DNA from: Chloroflexota bacterium
Lineage (GTDB): Bacteria; Chloroflexota; Anaerolineae; Anaerolineales; Anaerolineaceae
Assembly: GCA_012799995.1 (NCBI GenBank)
Contig: JAAZKE010000087.1
Coordinates: 1-64,000, forward strand
DNA length: 64,000 nucleotides
Direction: 5' to 3'
Shown one piece after another: positions 52,654-63,676 of the stretch; position 1 is the first letter of the stretch; the number at the start of each line of letters is the position of its first letter. The position numbers and the translations under genes are program-made. A model generated the notes under the pieces. It ran no database searches and was not told where the DNA came from. It saw only the letters and a program-made list of their open reading frames with translations.

Positions 52654-53442
52654 TTACCAGGCATGGGACGCCTCCAAAAATTTGGATGCGCCGGACAATG
52701 CCGTTTTACACAAATTAACCTGCGATTCCAGATTATCAACCAGCCATTCGTCGGTGATGCGATTGCAGTGAACCGAGCAGATACTGCCGGCATGAACCTG
52801 ATAAAGCGATGACAGTGTCAAAATCGTTTCCGCCTCCATCTCCAGATTCAAAATATTCAGCTTGCGATACCGTTCGATTTCAGCCGCTTCATCGTATCCT
52901 GTTTCAAAAGGTAATGCCCGCCCCTGGCCATGGTAAAACGACCCGACCGAAGCACATATGCCAGTTGTATATTCAACCCCATTTTCACGACAGGCATCAA
53001 TCAACGCGTTTGTTATTTCAAGCGAAGCAACGGCGGGATATTCCGGCGGTGCATAGAAAATGGAGGAACCACCCCTTCGCATTGCGCCCGTATTGATGAC
53101 ATAACTTCCACAGGGGATTTCCTCTTTCAGCACACCGGTTCCGCCAATGCGAATCAGCCCTTTTACTCCCAGCGAAATCAACTGAATCACAGCGATCTCG
53201 GTAGATGGGGCACCGATTCCGGTCGAACAAACTGAAATCTTCTTCCCGCGATAAAACCCGGTCCCCACAGTGTACTCGCGATTTTCCGAGAGGATTTCAA
53301 AATCATCACATAAATCATAAAAAAGTTTTACCCTTCCAGGGTCGCCCGGAAGCAGAACTACGTCTCCAATCTGTTCTTTACTGATGCGCAGATGAGGGAC
53401 TTTTCCATCGATAGAAGGGTTTGAAGCCGATGCGTATTTCAT
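52654..53442 (-). CDS. Nucleoside phosphorylase (uridine phosphorylase-like)
   Basis: Start chosen at ATG 53442, ten bases after AAGGAA and just past the permease stop; the longer reading to 53526 overlaps the permease. The 262-residue protein has the PNP_UDP_1 signature: VVLLPGDPGRVKLF, GTGVLKEEIPCGSYVI and LNLEMEAETILTL. It splits nucleosides with phosphate to base and ribose-1-phosphate. Its place between a permease and the binding protein of an importer suggests it processes an imported nucleoside. Confidence 0.9.
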   Translation of the reverse strand: MKYASASNPSIDGKVPHLRISKEQIGDVVLLPGDPGRVKLFYDLCDDFEILSENREYTVGTGFYRGKKISVCSTGIGAPSTEIAVIQLISLGVKGLIRIGGTGVLKEEIPCGSYVINTGAMRRGGSSIFYAPPEYPAVASLEITNALIDACRENGVEYTTGICASVGSFYHGQGRALPFETGYDEAAEIERYRKLNILNLEMEAETILTLSSLYQVHAGSICSVHCNRITDEWLVDNLESQVNLCKTALSGASKFLEASHAW

Positions 53443-53449
53443 CGATTTT

Positions 53450-54235
53450 CTATTCCTTTTTCGATTCATGCCAATAAAGCATTTTATTCTCCGCAATGTG
53501 GACCATCTCGTAGGTCGCAATGCCAAGCAGGATCGTCAACAGAATACCGGCGATTAACATCGGGGTTTCATAGGTAGAGGATGCATAAGTCAGAATATAG
53601 CCCAACCCCTGCTTTCCGGACATCCATTCAGCTACAATTGCGCCGATCACTGCCTGTACAATTCCGATCTTCAAGCTTGAGAATAACGATGGCAGCGCAT
53701 ATTGGAATTCCACCTGCGAAAAAATCTGCCAGCGATTCGCTTTCAGAACTTTCATCAGATTCTTCACATCAGAAGGGATGGATTCCAGACCGAGCATCAT
53801 GCCAGCCAGAACAGGGAAAACTACCATCGAAATGATCAGGATGATCTTGGATACCACTCCAATCCCAAACCAGACAATGAACAACGGAACAAGTGCGATT
53901 TTCGGAGCAGTCTGGAAGAAGATCAGATAAGGCATCAACGCGGTCTTGATCCAGTCAGTTTTTATGAACAAATAGCCAAGAACAATCCCCAAAAAAGACC
54001 CAATCAGGAAACCGAGCATTACTTCATAGGTGGTCGCCCACAAGTGTCCCCATACCAGCCCGCTGGTGAAAAGCCCAATAAAGCTGCTCCAAACCTGATC
54101 AGGCGATGGAAGGATATAAGTCGGAACATCGTTCAACTTTGTATAGAGGAACCAGATCAGGATGAAGAATCCGATCGAAAGCACATATTCCCCTATGGAA
54201 CGCAGGAAATTAGCAGTCTTACCATGTCTTTTCAT
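53450..54235 (-). CDS. ABC transporter permease (NitT/TauT type), first
   Basis: A 261-residue permease with about six helices. DVKNLMKVLKANRWQIFSQV forms the EAA loop that contacts the ATPase. It overlaps the ATPase gene by 4 bases. A second, similar permease ends the operon, so the two may pair. Confidence 0.92.
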   Translation of the reverse strand: MKRHGKTANFLRSIGEYVLSIGFFILIWFLYTKLNDVPTYILPSPDQVWSSFIGLFTSGLVWGHLWATTYEVMLGFLIGSFLGIVLGYLFIKTDWIKTALMPYLIFFQTAPKIALVPLFIVWFGIGVVSKIILIISMVVFPVLAGMMLGLESIPSDVKNLMKVLKANRWQIFSQVEFQYALPSLFSSLKIGIVQAVIGAIVAEWMSGKQGLGYILTYASSTYETPMLIAGILLTILLGIATYEMVHIAENKMLYWHESKKE

Positions 54236-54981
54236 CCAATTAACTCCCGCAGGTATTTGTTAAGCTCTGCAAAACGCGGATTGTTCCGAGTATCTTCATT
54301 GCGTGGACGCGGCAAATCAATGGTTACAATTTCGCGGATTCTTCCCGGTCGGGTTGCCATCACAAGAACACGATCCGAGAGAAAGGTTGCTTCCTCAATG
54401 CTATGGGTCACGAACAATATCGTTTTACCGGTTTTGGACCAGATCTTGAGCAACTGCAGGTTGAGGTGGTCACGCGTAAGGGCATCCAACGCTCCGAAAG
54501 GTTCATCCATCAGCAACAGCGGTGCATCGTATGACAACGCCCGAACAATCGAAACCCGCTGCTTCATACCGCCTGATAATTCTCGTGGCAGCGCAGTTGA
54601 AAATTCGGTCAAACCAGCCAGTTCCAGCAGCTCATCCAGTCTTTTTTCATTTTCCGGCGAGCGTTTTTTCTGAATGACCAGCGGGAACTCTGCATTTTCA
54701 CGTACATTTTTCCATGGCAGCAACACAGAGTCCTGAAAGACAAACCCCAGTTTGTTCTCTGGATCCGAGTAGATGATTTCCCCGGAGGTGGGCTTTTCCA
54801 AACCACCGATAATCTTCAACAGAGTCGATTTCCCGCATCCGGAGGGGCCAATAATCGAGACGAACTCACCATTCTCGATTTCCAGGTTGATATCCGTCAA
54901 AGCGACGGTATCATCTTTCAGCAGGTTCTTATAGACTTTTCCAAGATTCTTGGTAACAACACTGTATTTGGTAGATTCCAT
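54232..54981 (-). CDS. ABC transporter ATPase (SsuB/TauB type)
   Basis: Start chosen at ATG 54981, which follows AGGA and the IclR stop; a longer reading to 55017 would overlap iclR. The 249-residue ATPase has Walker A IGPSGCGKSTLLKIIGG, Q-loop FVFQDSVLLPWKNVR, signature LSGGMKQRVSIVRAL and Walker B LLLMDEPFGALDALTR. It energises the importer with the two permeases and the lipoprotein. Confidence 0.94.
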   Translation of the reverse strand: MESTKYSVVTKNLGKVYKNLLKDDTVALTDINLEIENGEFVSIIGPSGCGKSTLLKIIGGLEKPTSGEIIYSDPENKLGFVFQDSVLLPWKNVRENAEFPLVIQKKRSPENEKRLDELLELAGLTEFSTALPRELSGGMKQRVSIVRALSYDAPLLLMDEPFGALDALTRDHLNLQLLKIWSKTGKTILFVTHSIEEATFLSDRVLVMATRPGRIREIVTIDLPRPRNEDTRNNPRFAELNKYLRELIG

Positions 54982-54983
54982 AG

Positions 54984-55715
54984 CTATCCTATCTGGTTTG
55001 ATATTTGATCCGCACAAGCGATCAATTCGGGAATATATAAATCAGCATTTGCATCATCTTTGGTCGTAGTAAAGGCAAGCGCCGCGACTACGTTACGATT
55101 AAAATCGAAGACCGGGCACGCATATCCTTTGCGCCCCATTTGCAGTTCTTCATCGATACAGGCATACCCCAGTTCGCGCACCTTTGCCAGTTCCACTCGG
55201 AGCGCCTCAAAAGAGGTTATTGTATGCGGGGTGGATGGTTGCTCACGGATTGTGTCAAATAACACATGCACGTTCTCTTCAGGCATATAAGCGCAGTAGA
55301 CCCTCCCTGCAGAAGTAGAAAACAGAGGCAAGATCTGTCCAATTTTCACCATGTAATAACTGGCATCCTCCCGCTCCACACTGGCGATGTTGATTATTTG
55401 GGTGGCTTCCATCGCGCACAGGATTACAGTTCGTTCGATTTTGTCGGAAAGGCAGCGCATCAATGGCAGGGCCGCATCGACCAGTAGATCGTTTTTATAG
55501 AGATTAGAGGCAACTGTTAAAATCGTATAACCCAGACGGTAAAGCCGGGTTTGCTCGTTTTTCATCACAATCTTATTCGCGCGTAAACTGTTCAACAGCC
55601 TGTGTGTTGTTGAGGGCGGCAAGTTCAGCTCGTTTGCAGCTTCATTCACCGTCATCCCACCGGGGTGACTGCTCAGTGTTTTGATCAGGTCGATTGTGCG
55701 ATCTATTAATTTCAT
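54984..55715 (-). CDS. IclR-family transcriptional regulator
   Basis: A 243-residue regulator. The N-terminal winged helix has MTVNEAANELNLPPSTTHRLL, and the C-terminal IclR effector domain begins near residue 70. It heads the importer operon and its own promoter carries a palindrome typical of IclR operators, so it probably represses the operon and itself. The ligand is unknown. Confidence 0.94.
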   Translation of the reverse strand: MKLIDRTIDLIKTLSSHPGGMTVNEAANELNLPPSTTHRLLNSLRANKIVMKNEQTRLYRLGYTILTVASNLYKNDLLVDAALPLMRCLSDKIERTVILCAMEATQIINIASVEREDASYYMVKIGQILPLFSTSAGRVYCAYMPEENVHVLFDTIREQPSTPHTITSFEALRVELAKVRELGYACIDEELQMGRKGYACPVFDFNRNVVAALAFTTTKDDANADLYIPELIACADQISNQIG

Positions 55716-55730
55716 TATAATTCCGCTTTA

Positions 55731-55745
55731 TGGAATCTTATTCCA
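55731..55745 (-). promoter_or_regulatory. Palindromic operator (IclR-like) in the leader of the importer operon
   Basis: TGGAATCTTATTCCA is a perfect inverted repeat with a three-base centre. IclR operators known in other bacteria have the form TGGAAATNATTTCCA, so the match is good. A second half-site pair (ATTCC at 55720-55724 with GGAAT at 55732-55736) overlaps it. It lies about 20 bases past the -10. Confidence 0.7.
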
Positions 55746-55764
55746 TCTTCTGAAATTTAAAACA

Positions 55765-55792
55765 ATTATATATTGTTTTACAATCTTGTCAA
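55765..55792 (-). promoter_or_regulatory. Consensus promoter of the IclR/importer operon
   Basis: On the minus strand TTGACA (55792-55787) and TATAAT (55770-55765) are both perfect, with a 16-base spacer. Transcription would start near 55758, upstream of the operator. Confidence 0.85.
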
Positions 55793-55794
55793 GT

Positions 55795-55825
55795 AAAAAT
55801 GACCTCTTTTATGAGGTCATTTTTT
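55795..55825 (-). terminator. Terminator after the MreB-like gene
   Basis: AAAAATGACCTC and GAGGTCATTTTT form a perfect stem with a six-base loop; on the minus strand the stem is followed by five T. It lies between the MreB-like gene and the IclR promoter. Confidence 0.85.
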
Positions 55826-55850
55826 GATTCACTTTTTATATCAACGGGAG

Positions 55851-56858
55851 TTATCCCTGCAGCAGCGACCGTTTATAAACTTCGCGCATCGTGATAGCTT
55901 TTGCGGCACCCAAAGCAGTACAGATTGTCGGTTCATCGACCATGTACGCTGGAATTCCCAGCGATTTGGTCAGGAATTTGTCTATGCCGCGCAATAAAGA
56001 AGTGCCTCCGCAAAGTGCCACTCCGCGATCAATAATGTCTGAAATCAACTCTGGAGGCGTTTTTTCCAATACCTTGCGTGCAATCCCAGCAATTTCGTTC
56101 AATGGGTCCTGCAAAGCATCCACGATGTCATCCGTAGTAAGCATGACTGGTTTCGGCAGCCCGGATACCTGATCCTGCCCCTGAATCTCCATTTGCTGTG
56201 GCTGTTCAACGTGAACAGCGCTGCCAATGCGAATCTTAATCTGCTCAGCGGTCGGTAAGCCGATAATGACCCCATATTTCTTTCGAACGTAACTTTGGAT
56301 CGCTTCGTCTAGCTTCAACCCCGCTGTTTGAGAAGATTCAGAGGTGACGAGCCCGTTCATTGCCATCACTGCCGCCTGGGTTAGTCCAGCTCCCAAGCAC
56401 AAGATCATGTTTCCTGAGGGGGTAGAAATCGGAAGGTCAACTCCAATCGCAGCCGCCAAGGGCTGTTCAATCAATAACACCTCGCGCGAGTTAGTCCCCA
56501 ATCCGACTTCGTGTACTGCACGGCGTTCGACGCTGGTAATCCCGCATGGAATGGTGATCAGAATCCGCGGACGAAAGATCAACATTGTTCCGCACACCTT
56601 TTGAATGGAAAAACGCAGCAGGTTTTCGGTGATTTCATATTCAGCGATCACACCATTTCGCAGCGGTTGAACCACTTCAATGCTCTCTGGTACGCGACCC
56701 ACCATGTCCTTCGCTGCCTGACCCCATTCAACCATCTTCATCTCTTCAACGATGATTGCCGCAAGGGTAGGTTCCTGCAACAGCAATTGCCGTCCTTCGG
56801 CAATTACCAGATTTAAAGTTCCCAGATCAATCCCAATTTCACGAGAGAAGAGTGGCAT
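55851..56858 (-). CDS. Divergent MreB-like actin-family protein
   Basis: A 335-residue actin-fold protein of MreB length. Phosphate-1 is kept (GIDLGTLNLVI), as are GRVPESIEVVQPLRNGVIA and CGGTSLLRGIDKFL. Two active-site regions are not. The IEEP motif reads IEQP (131-133), and phosphate-2, DIGGGT in MreB, reads CLGAGL (154-159). It therefore probably binds but hydrolyses nucleotide poorly, or not at all. It may be a rod-shape partner of a canonical MreB elsewhere. It lies after the ATP synthase genes and before a strong terminator. Confidence 0.85.
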   Translation of the reverse strand: MPLFSREIGIDLGTLNLVIAEGRQLLLQEPTLAAIIVEEMKMVEWGQAAKDMVGRVPESIEVVQPLRNGVIAEYEITENLLRFSIQKVCGTMLIFRPRILITIPCGITSVERRAVHEVGLGTNSREVLLIEQPLAAAIGVDLPISTPSGNMILCLGAGLTQAAVMAMNGLVTSESSQTAGLKLDEAIQSYVRKKYGVIIGLPTAEQIKIRIGSAVHVEQPQQMEIQGQDQVSGLPKPVMLTTDDIVDALQDPLNEIAGIARKVLEKTPPELISDIIDRGVALCGGTSLLRGIDKFLTKSLGIPAYMVDEPTICTALGAAKAITMREVYKRSLLQG

Positions 56859-56997
56859 GTATTTTCAGATCCAATCCCGGAACGGAACCCGTTCCGTAAT
56901 ATTCTTATTCACTAAAATAATAATCGATAAGTTGACAAAATCAGGAATTCTGTTTTTACTAATTGCAAATTCCTTTAAATTTTTTTTGCGCTGTAGA

Positions 56998-57441
56998 TCA
57001 ATGATGTTTAATTGTCTTTGAACTTGGTCGCCTTCGCCCATGCTTACGATAAGCGTTCATTCGCATGGTCGATTTCTTCATCAACATCATCGCTTTCATG
57101 AATTCGCTGGAACTGTGCGATGGGATACCTGCCATCATTTCAACCGCACGATTTCGGGCTTCTTCCGCTCGTTCATAATCAATGTCATCGATGTTTTCGG
57201 ACGAATCGACCAACACCCGAACCTGATCCGGTTTGACCTCAGCGATTCCCCCTGTCGAAGTAAAGAACAGATCCTCTCCTTCGGTCTTAAGTGTAATAAT
57301 CCCATTTTGAAGTTTAGTATACAAACGGACGTGGTTTTCCAGAATTCCCAGTTGTCCGGTAATGGAAGGCAGCAGCACCATATCCACTATGCCATCATAG
57401 ACAATGTGATATCGGGAAACAATTAAACAGTGAATAGCCAT
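56998..57441 (-). CDS. atpC: F1 ATP synthase epsilon subunit
   Basis: A 147-residue subunit. VDMVLLPSITGQLGILENH is the N-terminal beta-sandwich signature (LPGxxGxxGILxxH), and the C-terminal helices follow. It couples F1 to the c-ring rotor. It is last in the F1 run, 5 bases after atpD. The final 40 residues are basic and extra-long. Confidence 0.88.
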   Translation of the reverse strand: MAIHCLIVSRYHIVYDGIVDMVLLPSITGQLGILENHVRLYTKLQNGIITLKTEGEDLFFTSTGGIAEVKPDQVRVLVDSSENIDDIDYERAEEARNRAVEMMAGIPSHSSSEFMKAMMLMKKSTMRMNAYRKHGRRRPSSKTIKHH

Positions 57442-57446
57442 CTTAC

Positions 57447-59758
<2,312 letters not shown>

Positions 59759-59761
59759 TAG

Positions 59762-61426
59762 TTACTTCCAGATCATGTTAAATTTCTCAATGCTGTCTAC
59801 CAACATCGCTTCCAGTTCTTCTGTCAGCTTTTTCTGAGCTCCGATCATCCGGCAAAGACTCTCATTGCTGGAATGCATGTAATTCAAAAATTCCTTCTCC
59901 CAGCGACTGATGTCTGCTACGTTGATCTTGTCGAGGTAGCCGTGCGTTCCAGCATAAAGCACCATGACCTGATCTACTACCGGGTAAGGCGTATATTGCG
60001 GTTGTTTGAGCAGCTCCTGCAACACTTCTCCGCGCTCCAGCAACTGCATGGTCGTTTTGTCCAGATCCGATCCAAACTGCGCAAACGATGCAATCTCATG
60101 GAAAGCAGCCATATCAAGCCGCAGACTACCGGCAACTTTTTTCATGGCCGGGATTTGTGCCGATCCGCCAACCCGCGAGACAGAAATACCGACGTTGATC
60201 GCAGGGCGGATGCCGGCATTGAACAAACCGGTCTCCAAATAAATCTGACCATCGGTGATCGAAATCACATTGGTTGGCACATACGCAGAGACGTCCCCAA
60301 GCAGCGTTTCAATAATAGGCAGCGCGGTTGAACTGCCTCCGCTCCCTTTCAGCTGCCGAATCTCAAGCGTGTCATTTTCGCTTGCCTTATTCAGCGCATC
60401 TTCTGCTTCTTTCCTCGACATCGGGCCTTCAAAGACCCTGCCATCCACTGAATCGTTCAGCTCCACGAAGCCTTCCGGCGTATCCCTCTTTACCAGTAAA
60501 TATTTACGATCCAACTTGGCTGATCGCTCCAACAACCTGGAATGGAGGTAAAACAGATCTCCGGGATATGCTTCCCGTCCCGGCGGACGCCGCATCAGCA
60601 GCGAAAGCTGCCTATATGCCCAGGCATGCTTGGACAAGTCATCATAGACCACCAGCGCGTCCTCTCCCCGCTCCATGAAATATTCACTCATTGCACAGCC
60701 TGCATACGGGGCAATATACTGCATCCCGGCATTTTCATCCGCGCCGGCCATGATTACAATCGTGTTTTCCAACGCGTCCATCTCTTCCAGCTTGGCGATA
60801 ATCTGGGCAACGGATGATTTTTTCTGCCCAATCGCAACGTAAATACAATACACTTTTTGGTGGCTTTGATTGATGATCGTATCAATAGCGATGGCAGTTT
60901 TCCCGGTTTGGCGATCCCCGATGATCAATTCACGCTGTCCGCGCCCGATGGGTGTCATCGCGTCAATTGCTTTGATTCCGGTCTGTAGCGGTGTGTCTAC
61001 ATCTGATCGCTCAATAATTCCAGGCGCAATTTTCTCAATCGGTCGGTATCCTTCGGAGTTGACAGGGCCTTTCCCATCAATCGGTTCTCCCAGTGGGTTG
61101 ATCACCCGCCCCAGGAACTTCTTTCCAACCGGTATCGAGGCAACCCTGCCCAGCTTCTTGACAATTGAATCTTCTTTTATAGTGTAATAATCGCCGAGCA
61201 CAATGATGCCGATCGATTCAATCTCAAGGTTGAAAGCGATTCCCAGCGCGCCGTTTTCGAACTCTACCAGTTCCTGGCTGCCGATCGAATTCAGCCCAGC
61301 CACTCTGGCGATTCCATCGCCTACCTCTTTGACAATACCGATATCTTCAACATCAATTTTCTGCTCGTACTGGTCTATTCGATTGAACAAATCTGTAGTG
61401 ATATCGCGTATGGCTTTTTCCGGCAT
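59762..61426 (-). CDS. atpA: F1 ATP synthase alpha subunit
   Basis: A 554-residue non-catalytic subunit, some 40 residues longer than usual. Walker [16 protein letters not shown] is intact. DPNREGL-like typical parts are replaced by LIGDRQ, GQREL and the C-terminal [18 protein letters not shown]. It is the first gene of the cluster; no delta subunit (atpH) or Fo gene precedes it, as rplI on the other strand starts about 250 bases away. Confidence 0.95.
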   Translation of the reverse strand: MPEKAIRDITTDLFNRIDQYEQKIDVEDIGIVKEVGDGIARVAGLNSIGSQELVEFENGALGIAFNLEIESIGIIVLGDYYTIKEDSIVKKLGRVASIPVGKKFLGRVINPLGEPIDGKGPVNSEGYRPIEKIAPGIIERSDVDTPLQTGIKAIDAMTPIGRGQRELIIGDRQTGKTAIAIDTIINQSHQKVYCIYVAIGQKKSSVAQIIAKLEEMDALENTIVIMAGADENAGMQYIAPYAGCAMSEYFMERGEDALVVYDDLSKHAWAYRQLSLLMRRPPGREAYPGDLFYLHSRLLERSAKLDRKYLLVKRDTPEGFVELNDSVDGRVFEGPMSRKEAEDALNKASENDTLEIRQLKGSGGSSTALPIIETLLGDVSAYVPTNVISITDGQIYLETGLFNAGIRPAINVGISVSRVGGSAQIPAMKKVAGSLRLDMAAFHEIASFAQFGSDLDKTTMQLLERGEVLQELLKQPQYTPYPVVDQVMVLYAGTHGYLDKINVADISRWEKEFLNYMHSSNESLCRMIGAQKKLTEELEAMLVDSIEKFNMIWK

Positions 61427-61673
61427 ATTTCCTCATCCCAACTTTTTCGAAATCAGTTCGCAGTCCCGCATCTTTATCAAGCACTTATACTGACTTCACC
61501 TGTCAATTATAGATTTATCCTGAATTTTTGCAGAGACTCAAGTCGTAAGCTGTTACGTGTGTTGCAGTTTCCATCTTGTCATTTTATTGTTGACCGAAAC
61601 AGCTACTTTTGATAAACTTTGACAGTCGGCGTTGTACCCTTCGCCGAATACTTTTTGTGAAAGGGCTTGATAA

Positions 61674-62210
61674 ATGAAAGTACTATTACTCAAAGATGTG
61701 TACAAACTGGGTCACGCAGGTGACGTAAAGAAGGTCGCGGACGGATATGGCAGAAACTATCTGATCCCTTACGGTTTTGCCACGCTGGCAACACCAACCG
61801 CAGTCAAAGCTGCCGCAGATATCAAAAAGAAGGCTGACAAACTGCGTGCAGAGATGACTACCGAGATAGAAGGCATAGCGAAGAAGATCGAAGGAACCGT
61901 TTTGACCTTCGCCAGCAAGGCTGGTGAAACCGGCAAGCTATATGGATCGATCACCTCCCAGATGATTGCTGAAGCGCTCAGCGAAATAGCCGGCACTATG
62001 ATCGATAAGAAACTGATCACCGTCGAACCGATTCGCACACTCGGCGAACATCCGGTGACTGTCCACCTCACCGCCGACATTTACCCTTCAGTTAAGGTGA
62101 TTGTCCATCGCGAAGGTGAAAAGATCGTTGTTGAGAATGTTGATGAAAATGCAGAAGAAGCCGTTGAAGAAGCTCCTGTTGCTGAAGAAGAAGCTGACGA
62201 GAGCAACTAA
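61674..62210 (+). CDS. rplI: 50S ribosomal protein L9
   Basis: A 178-residue protein. MKVLLLKDVYKLGHAGDVKK and VADGYGRNYLIPYGFA are the N-terminal signature of L9, followed by the central helix and the C-terminal domain. It has an acidic tail of about 25 residues (EEAVEEAPVAEEE) beyond the usual length. It is divergent from atpA. Its promoter is not obvious in the 247 bases between them. Confidence 0.96.
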   Translation: MKVLLLKDVYKLGHAGDVKKVADGYGRNYLIPYGFATLATPTAVKAAADIKKKADKLRAEMTTEIEGIAKKIEGTVLTFASKAGETGKLYGSITSQMIAEALSEIAGTMIDKKLITVEPIRTLGEHPVTVHLTADIYPSVKVIVHREGEKIVVENVDENAEEAVEEAPVAEEEADESN

Positions 62211-62233
62211 CTTTTCAGGAAAGCCTCAAATTG

Positions 62234-62262
62234 AAAAGGTCAGGCGCATTGCCTGACCTTTT
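62234..62262 (+). terminator. Terminator after rplI
   Basis: AAAAGGTCAGGC pairs perfectly with GCCTGACCTTTT around a five-base loop. It ends about 20 bases before the next gene's -10 box start. Confidence 0.88.
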
Positions 62263-62267
62263 GCTTA

Positions 62268-62273
62268 TATAAT
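62268..62273 (+). promoter_or_regulatory. -10 box of the RodZ-like gene
   Basis: A perfect TATAAT lies eight bases before ATG 62282, directly after the rplI terminator. No good -35 is visible. The message would be leaderless or nearly so. Confidence 0.5.
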
Positions 62274-62281
62274 GGAACAAT

Positions 62282-63661
62282 ATGAACGCCGGTGAGTTGC
62301 TCAAAGAAGCTCGTGAGAAGTTGAACATTCCCCTCTCAAAAGCTTCCGATGATCTTTTTATTCGCATTACTTATCTTGAGGCGATTGAGAATAACCGCCC
62401 CGAAATCCTGCCCTCAGCCGTTCAGGGGCGCGGATTCTTACGTATGTATGCGGAATATCTGCATCTTGATCCACAGGAAATTCTGCGAATCTGGGACAGT
62501 GCAGAAGGTCTTAGACAACAGCAGGCTGATCAGATTCCCGCTGCCGAAACCGCTAAACCAGCCAAGCCCCGAGTATTCTTTCCGCTGAAAAAGCCACCTG
62601 AACAGCCAAAAGCTTCTCCGCCTGAAGAATCCCCCATCCCACCATTGGAAGCTGACCCGGTACAGGATATTTACAACGAGATCGGCAGTGAATTAAAAGC
62701 GCGCCGCGAAGCCCTGGTACTATCCCTTGACGATGCCGAGCGCTTCACGTTGGTTCGCAGCTATTACCTCAATTTGATCGAACAAGGTGATTTTGAGGCG
62801 CTGCCATCTACCGTGCAGGCCCGGGGAATGCTGAACAATTACGCAGCCTTCCTGAACCTGGATGTAGATGATGTGATGCTGCGCTACGCTAATGCGCTGC
62901 AACTTCGCACAGCGTCCAAAGCGAAGGAGGACCCTACCAATTATGGTCTAAGCAAACCTTCCCGCCAGAAACCCGTCAAAAAAGCCGGCAGACTGAACCG
63001 CTTTATCACCCCTGATCTGTTTGTGGGGGTAACAGTACTGCTGGTAATGGCCGCTATCATCATTTACAGCGCAGTAACAGTCACCGAATATAAACAGAAA
63101 GCCAGACAGAGTACAGCGGAGATGGCGCAGTATATGACCCAGCTCCCGCTCATCGCATCCGCTCAAGCAACCGAAGAAGCAACGCCTGTTGCAGTTTCTG
63201 CCACGCCATTGCCACAGTCTTTGCCGCTGGCTGTCGCTGAACTACCGAACATCGAACAGCAGACTGTGGAAGAAACGGCTGAAACAGCCACCCCAGAACC
63301 GGTTGGCCCGATTTATCTTTACATCGAAGCCAACCAGAGAACTTTCCTGCGGGTGGTAACCGATGGTACGGTCGCATTCAATGGCAGAACCCTGCCCGGT
63401 AACACCTATCCGTTTGACGGGAAGGAAAAAGTCGAGGTAACTATTGGCAACGCTGCGGCAGTCAGCATCGTATATAACAATCATAATCTGGGATCTCTCG
63501 GCAGCATGGGGCAGGTGATTTCGCTTGAATTCACCGGAGCCGGAATTCATACCCCTACACCGCTGTTCAGTCCTACCCCAACACTGGACATCACTGCCAC
63601 GCCTACTGAAGTGTTCCAGCGACCAACGCTTACGGTTACAATCACACCGTATATCCCCTGA
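62282..63661 (+). CDS. RodZ-like protein with two HTH domains
   Basis: A 459-residue protein. The first HTH_25 is at about residues 1-70 (GELLKEAREKLNIPLSKASD, then AVQGRGFLRMYAEYLHLD) and a second at about 125-205 (ELKARREALVLSLDDAERFT, then QARGMLNNYAAFLNLD). A transmembrane helix follows near residue 245 (GVTVLLVMAAIIIYSAV), then a Thr/Ala/Pro-rich external linker and a DUF4115-type beta domain (TFLRVVTDGTVAFNGRTL). RodZ normally has one HTH that binds MreB. Here the duplication could bind two filaments. A Pro/Thr-rich tail ends the protein. It lies directly before rimO. Confidence 0.88.
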   Translation: MNAGELLKEAREKLNIPLSKASDDLFIRITYLEAIENNRPEILPSAVQGRGFLRMYAEYLHLDPQEILRIWDSAEGLRQQQADQIPAAETAKPAKPRVFFPLKKPPEQPKASPPEESPIPPLEADPVQDIYNEIGSELKARREALVLSLDDAERFTLVRSYYLNLIEQGDFEALPSTVQARGMLNNYAAFLNLDVDDVMLRYANALQLRTASKAKEDPTNYGLSKPSRQKPVKKAGRLNRFITPDLFVGVTVLLVMAAIIIYSAVTVTEYKQKARQSTAEMAQYMTQLPLIASAQATEEATPVAVSATPLPQSLPLAVAELPNIEQQTVEETAETATPEPVGPIYLYIEANQRTFLRVVTDGTVAFNGRTLPGNTYPFDGKEKVEVTIGNAAAVSIVYNNHNLGSLGSMGQVISLEFTGAGIHTPTPLFSPTPTLDITATPTEVFQRPTLTVTITPYIP

Positions 63662-63676
63662 GACTGAAAAAGAGTT

